Assembly: GCA_910576325.1 (NCBI GenBank)
Contig: CAJTIM010000010.1
Coordinates: forward strand, 1-64,000
DNA: 64,000 nucleotides
DNA from: Clostridia bacterium
Lineage (GTDB): Bacteria > Bacillota > Clostridia > Lachnospirales > Lachnospiraceae
Direction: 5' to 3'
The notes beneath the pieces were generated by a model that saw nothing but the letters and a program-made list of their open reading frames with translations, did not search any database and had not been told where the DNA came from. Below are positions 62,106 to 64,000 of this stretch, one piece after another; position 1 is the stretch's first letter; the number at the start of each line of letters is the position of its first letter. The position numbers and the translations under genes were made by a program.

Positions 62106-63134
62106 TTATCCCGCCTGTCCCAGCGCTGCATCCAGCAGGAACTTTGCTGCCGCACGGAGCAGGTTGTCCGGTCCTCCGTAGGAGCTGATATACCATTCCA
62201 GTGCCTTGGGTTTCTCCAGTGCCAGCTGGCCCAGCGTCTTCCCTTTATGGTATCCCATGGGAATAACCACTGCCGCGGCCGTATCCCGGTTCAGCTTCGC
62301 ATAGATCTGCTCTACAGGCATCTCCCTGTTAATTCCGGTCTGGTTTGGTCTGTTCTGCCCATTCCCTGAAGCACCTGTCCTCTGCGGGATATTCCCGGCT
62401 CCTGCCGTTCCTCTGTTCTGCATATGCGCAGCCTGGCGGCTGTTATCCCCTGCGGGATTTGCCGGTGACGGCTGCCGGTTCTGCTGCATGGCAGGCGGCA
62501 TTCCCATGGATGCTCCTACCTCCTCCAGCATCGGGATATATTCTTCAATCCCATACTGTCCGGGGATATTGGTATCCTCTGTGGGCTCTTCCTGCCCCAT
62601 GCCGGTTCCTGCCATCTCATTTAAAATTTCCGTGTTCTCTCCCTCTGAAATGCTTCCTCCCTGAAGCATGCTGCGCTCCATGGGCGCTTCCGTAACCTCC
62701 GGATCCAGGTCTCCTTCCCGGTCTGCAAACTGCAGCCCGAACCCGGCATCCGACAGGGCCCTTCCCACTGCGGCAGTCTCCGCCAGTTCCACATATTTGT
62801 TCCCGAACTGGGTATCCGCCGTCATATATTTCTGTGCCAGGGCATTGGAGATAAAATGATCCGCCTCGTCATTCCGGTTCAGATACACCCTTGCTTCCAC
62901 AATGGCCACCTGGTCCGTCAGCTTCAGGATATGCTTTACGATCTTCCCTTCCGGGTATTTCAGGCGGAACCAGAGCTTACGGAACGCCACATCCAGATAA
63001 TATCTGGCAGGCTGCCCCTCATCCTGGATCGTCCTCATATACCTTCTGGGATCAAACCCTTCCACTTTGTTCAGATTCTGTATCTCTGCCACTTCCTCAT
63101 ACATGGATCCCGTATTCATTGTCATTTCGCTCAT
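62106..63134 (-). CDS. Rad52-like single-strand annealing protein
   Basis: This 342-residue protein has an N-terminal annealing core (YLDVAFRKLWFRLKYPEG; YVELAETAAVGRALSDAGFG), as in Rad52/DUF1071-type recombinases. A long disordered Gln/Asn/Pro linker (about 175-260) and a small C-terminal domain (YHKGKTLGQLALEKPKALEWY) like DUF3820 follow. It would pair single strands during recombination or repair of the element. Confidence 0.78.
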   Translation of the reverse strand: MSEMTMNTGSMYEEVAEIQNLNKVEGFDPRRYMRTIQDEGQPARYYLDVAFRKLWFRLKYPEGKIVKHILKLTDQVAIVEARVYLNRNDEADHFISNALAQKYMTADTQFGNKYVELAETAAVGRALSDAGFGLQFADREGDLDPEVTEAPMERSMLQGGSISEGENTEILNEMAGTGMGQEEPTEDTNIPGQYGIEEYIPMLEEVGASMGMPPAMQQNRQPSPANPAGDNSRQAAHMQNRGTAGAGNIPQRTGASGNGQNRPNQTGINREMPVEQIYAKLNRDTAAAVVIPMGYHKGKTLGQLALEKPKALEWYISSYGGPDNLLRAAAKFLLDAALGQAG

Positions 63135-63205
63135 TTTTTCTCTCCTTCCTTATGGGGAGGGGATCTGTAAAATAAATATCCTCCTCCCCTGTTTTCCTTG
63201 AATTT

Positions 63206-64000
63206 TTATGATACTTTTTTCAGTGAGAATGTGAACTGGCCGTCCATGCCCTCCACAAACTCCATATTTTCCGGCAGGCGGATTTCTTTGTCCATCTCCT
63301 CCGGCATTCCGCTTCCTTCCATTTTCCTGGGGACCTCTGCCGTTTCTTCCGGTCCGGAATGCTGTGAAAATCTCCAGCGGTTCAGATGATAGAATGGTGT
63401 ATACCAGACTTCATTATCCGGATGAAACATGGGCTTTACCAGCGTATCCCCGATAATGACAACCGCAGGGCACCCCAGAAGGGAAAGCTGGATATAACAC
63501 ATCATGGCCGCTGTATGGTCGATATCCTGGGCCACAAACAATACCTGTTTCTGGTAATTGAGTCCGTTCCTTTTTGCTGCATTGGCAAATGCGATCAGCA
63601 TAGCGCCTGCACCGCAGGCCGGATCGTTCACACTGATATAGCCGTTTCGCTCCAGCTCCTCTTTTTCACTCCCGCCGGCAAACTGTATTTCTGCCATAAA
63701 CCTGCTGATATCGTAAGGGGTAAAAAACTGCCCTTTCTGCTCCTGCTGAAGCTCCAGCCGGTGATAGAGGCTTCCTAAAAAGTCCTGCTCCGGATTTTCA
63801 TCCAGCGCCAGCGTGACAATCGTCAGCATCTCCGGAAAAATTTTCTGTTCTTCTGCCGTGTATCTGCCAATGACCGAAAGGTACTGTTTTTCCCTTTCTT
63901 CCCGCTCCGGAATCGGAAACACATTTGCCAGGGCCGCTGCAGACAGATACAGGAAATCATTCCATATCTGCCATCTGGAATACCGGTACGCATACCGGTC
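63206..64000 (-). CDS. N6-adenine DNA methylase, partial (5' end beyond window)
   Basis: The frame is open through the right edge, so the start lies outside. The visible 264 residues show QFFTPYDISRFMAEI and the SAM-binding motif NDPACGAGAMLIAFA of HsdM/N6-adenine methylases. The usual NPPY motif is not seen; the region after IGDTLVKPMF may replace it. Such methylase-like proteins are common on large plasmids and may protect the element. It sits in one direction with the Rad52-like gene. Confidence 0.8.
   Translation of the reverse strand, partial: DRYAYRYSRWQIWNDFLYLSAAALANVFPIPEREEREKQYLSVIGRYTAEEQKIFPEMLTIVTLALDENPEQDFLGSLYHRLELQQEQKGQFFTPYDISRFMAEIQFAGGSEKEELERNGYISVNDPACGAGAMLIAFANAAKRNGLNYQKQVLFVAQDIDHTAAMMCYIQLSLLGCPAVVIIGDTLVKPMFHPDNEVWYTPFYHLNRWRFSQHSGPEETAEVPRKMEGSGMPEEMDKEIRLPENMEFVEGMDGQFTFSLKKVS

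Noticed and set aside
1-64000. CRISPR array
   Set aside because: No regularly spaced direct repeats and no cas genes.

Overview
The window looks like part of a large mobile element (a large plasmid or integrative element) from a gut Clostridia host, most likely Lachnospiraceae. This is inferred from the strong AGGAGG-type ribosome binding sites, the occasional TTG and GTG starts, the protein families present and the gene arrangement; no database comparison was possible. I see no rRNA, no CRISPR array and no phage structural genes.

Layout, left to right. (1) 1-1137: an S1-domain RNA-binding protein whose 5' end is cut off at an inverted repeat. (2) 1201-6590, minus strand, clearly AT-rich: a three-gene two-component-like operon (sensor kinase, receiver-only protein, receiver fused to a nucleoside-phosphorylase-type domain) that matches the architecture of the anti-phage system Detocs, plus a small HTH regulator. 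(3) 6921-16892, plus strand, GC-richer: a divergent Tad/Flp-type pilus or secretion locus (TadE-like proteins, prepilin peptidase, CpaB, CpaE, CpaF, TadB, TadC, a pilin-like protein and two tiny membrane proteins). (4) 17030-30587, plus strand: the element's housekeeping block, with a zinc-finger protein, two sigma-like factors, SSB, a MoxR/VWA ATPase pair, an AbrB/SpoVT-like regulator and many uncharacterised proteins. Three of these genes look broken. (5) 30680-32204: an AbiE toxin-antitoxin pair. (6) 32720-34747: an NAD-dependent DNA ligase whose promoter and leader RNA copy those of ssb. (7) 34931-39111 and on to 40372: an Rpn-type nuclease, an SOS-controlled Y-family polymerase, an SRAP protein and AT-rich cargo. 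(8) 40444-41376: a tRNA array (Ser-like interrupted, Tyr, Glu, Glu, Lys). (9) 42059-44326: a serine recombinase with a probable recombination site and small regulators. (10) 44603-50053: a lantibiotic-immunity type ABC transporter with a divergent two-component system. (11) 50257-58391: a lipoprotein, a three-gene operon of unknown function, and a LytTR two-component system with an FtsX-type ABC transporter. Matching promoter sites suggest the LytTR regulator controls both the unknown operon and the transporter. (12) 58586-64000, minus strand: ParR/ParM-like partition, CHC2 primase-like, Rad52-like and N6-adenine methylase genes, typical of a self-maintaining element.

Together the genes give maintenance (partition, primase, SSB, ligase, recombination), surface apparatus (Tad locus), defence (Detocs-like, AbiE) and peptide sensing or resistance (two ABC/two-component sets).
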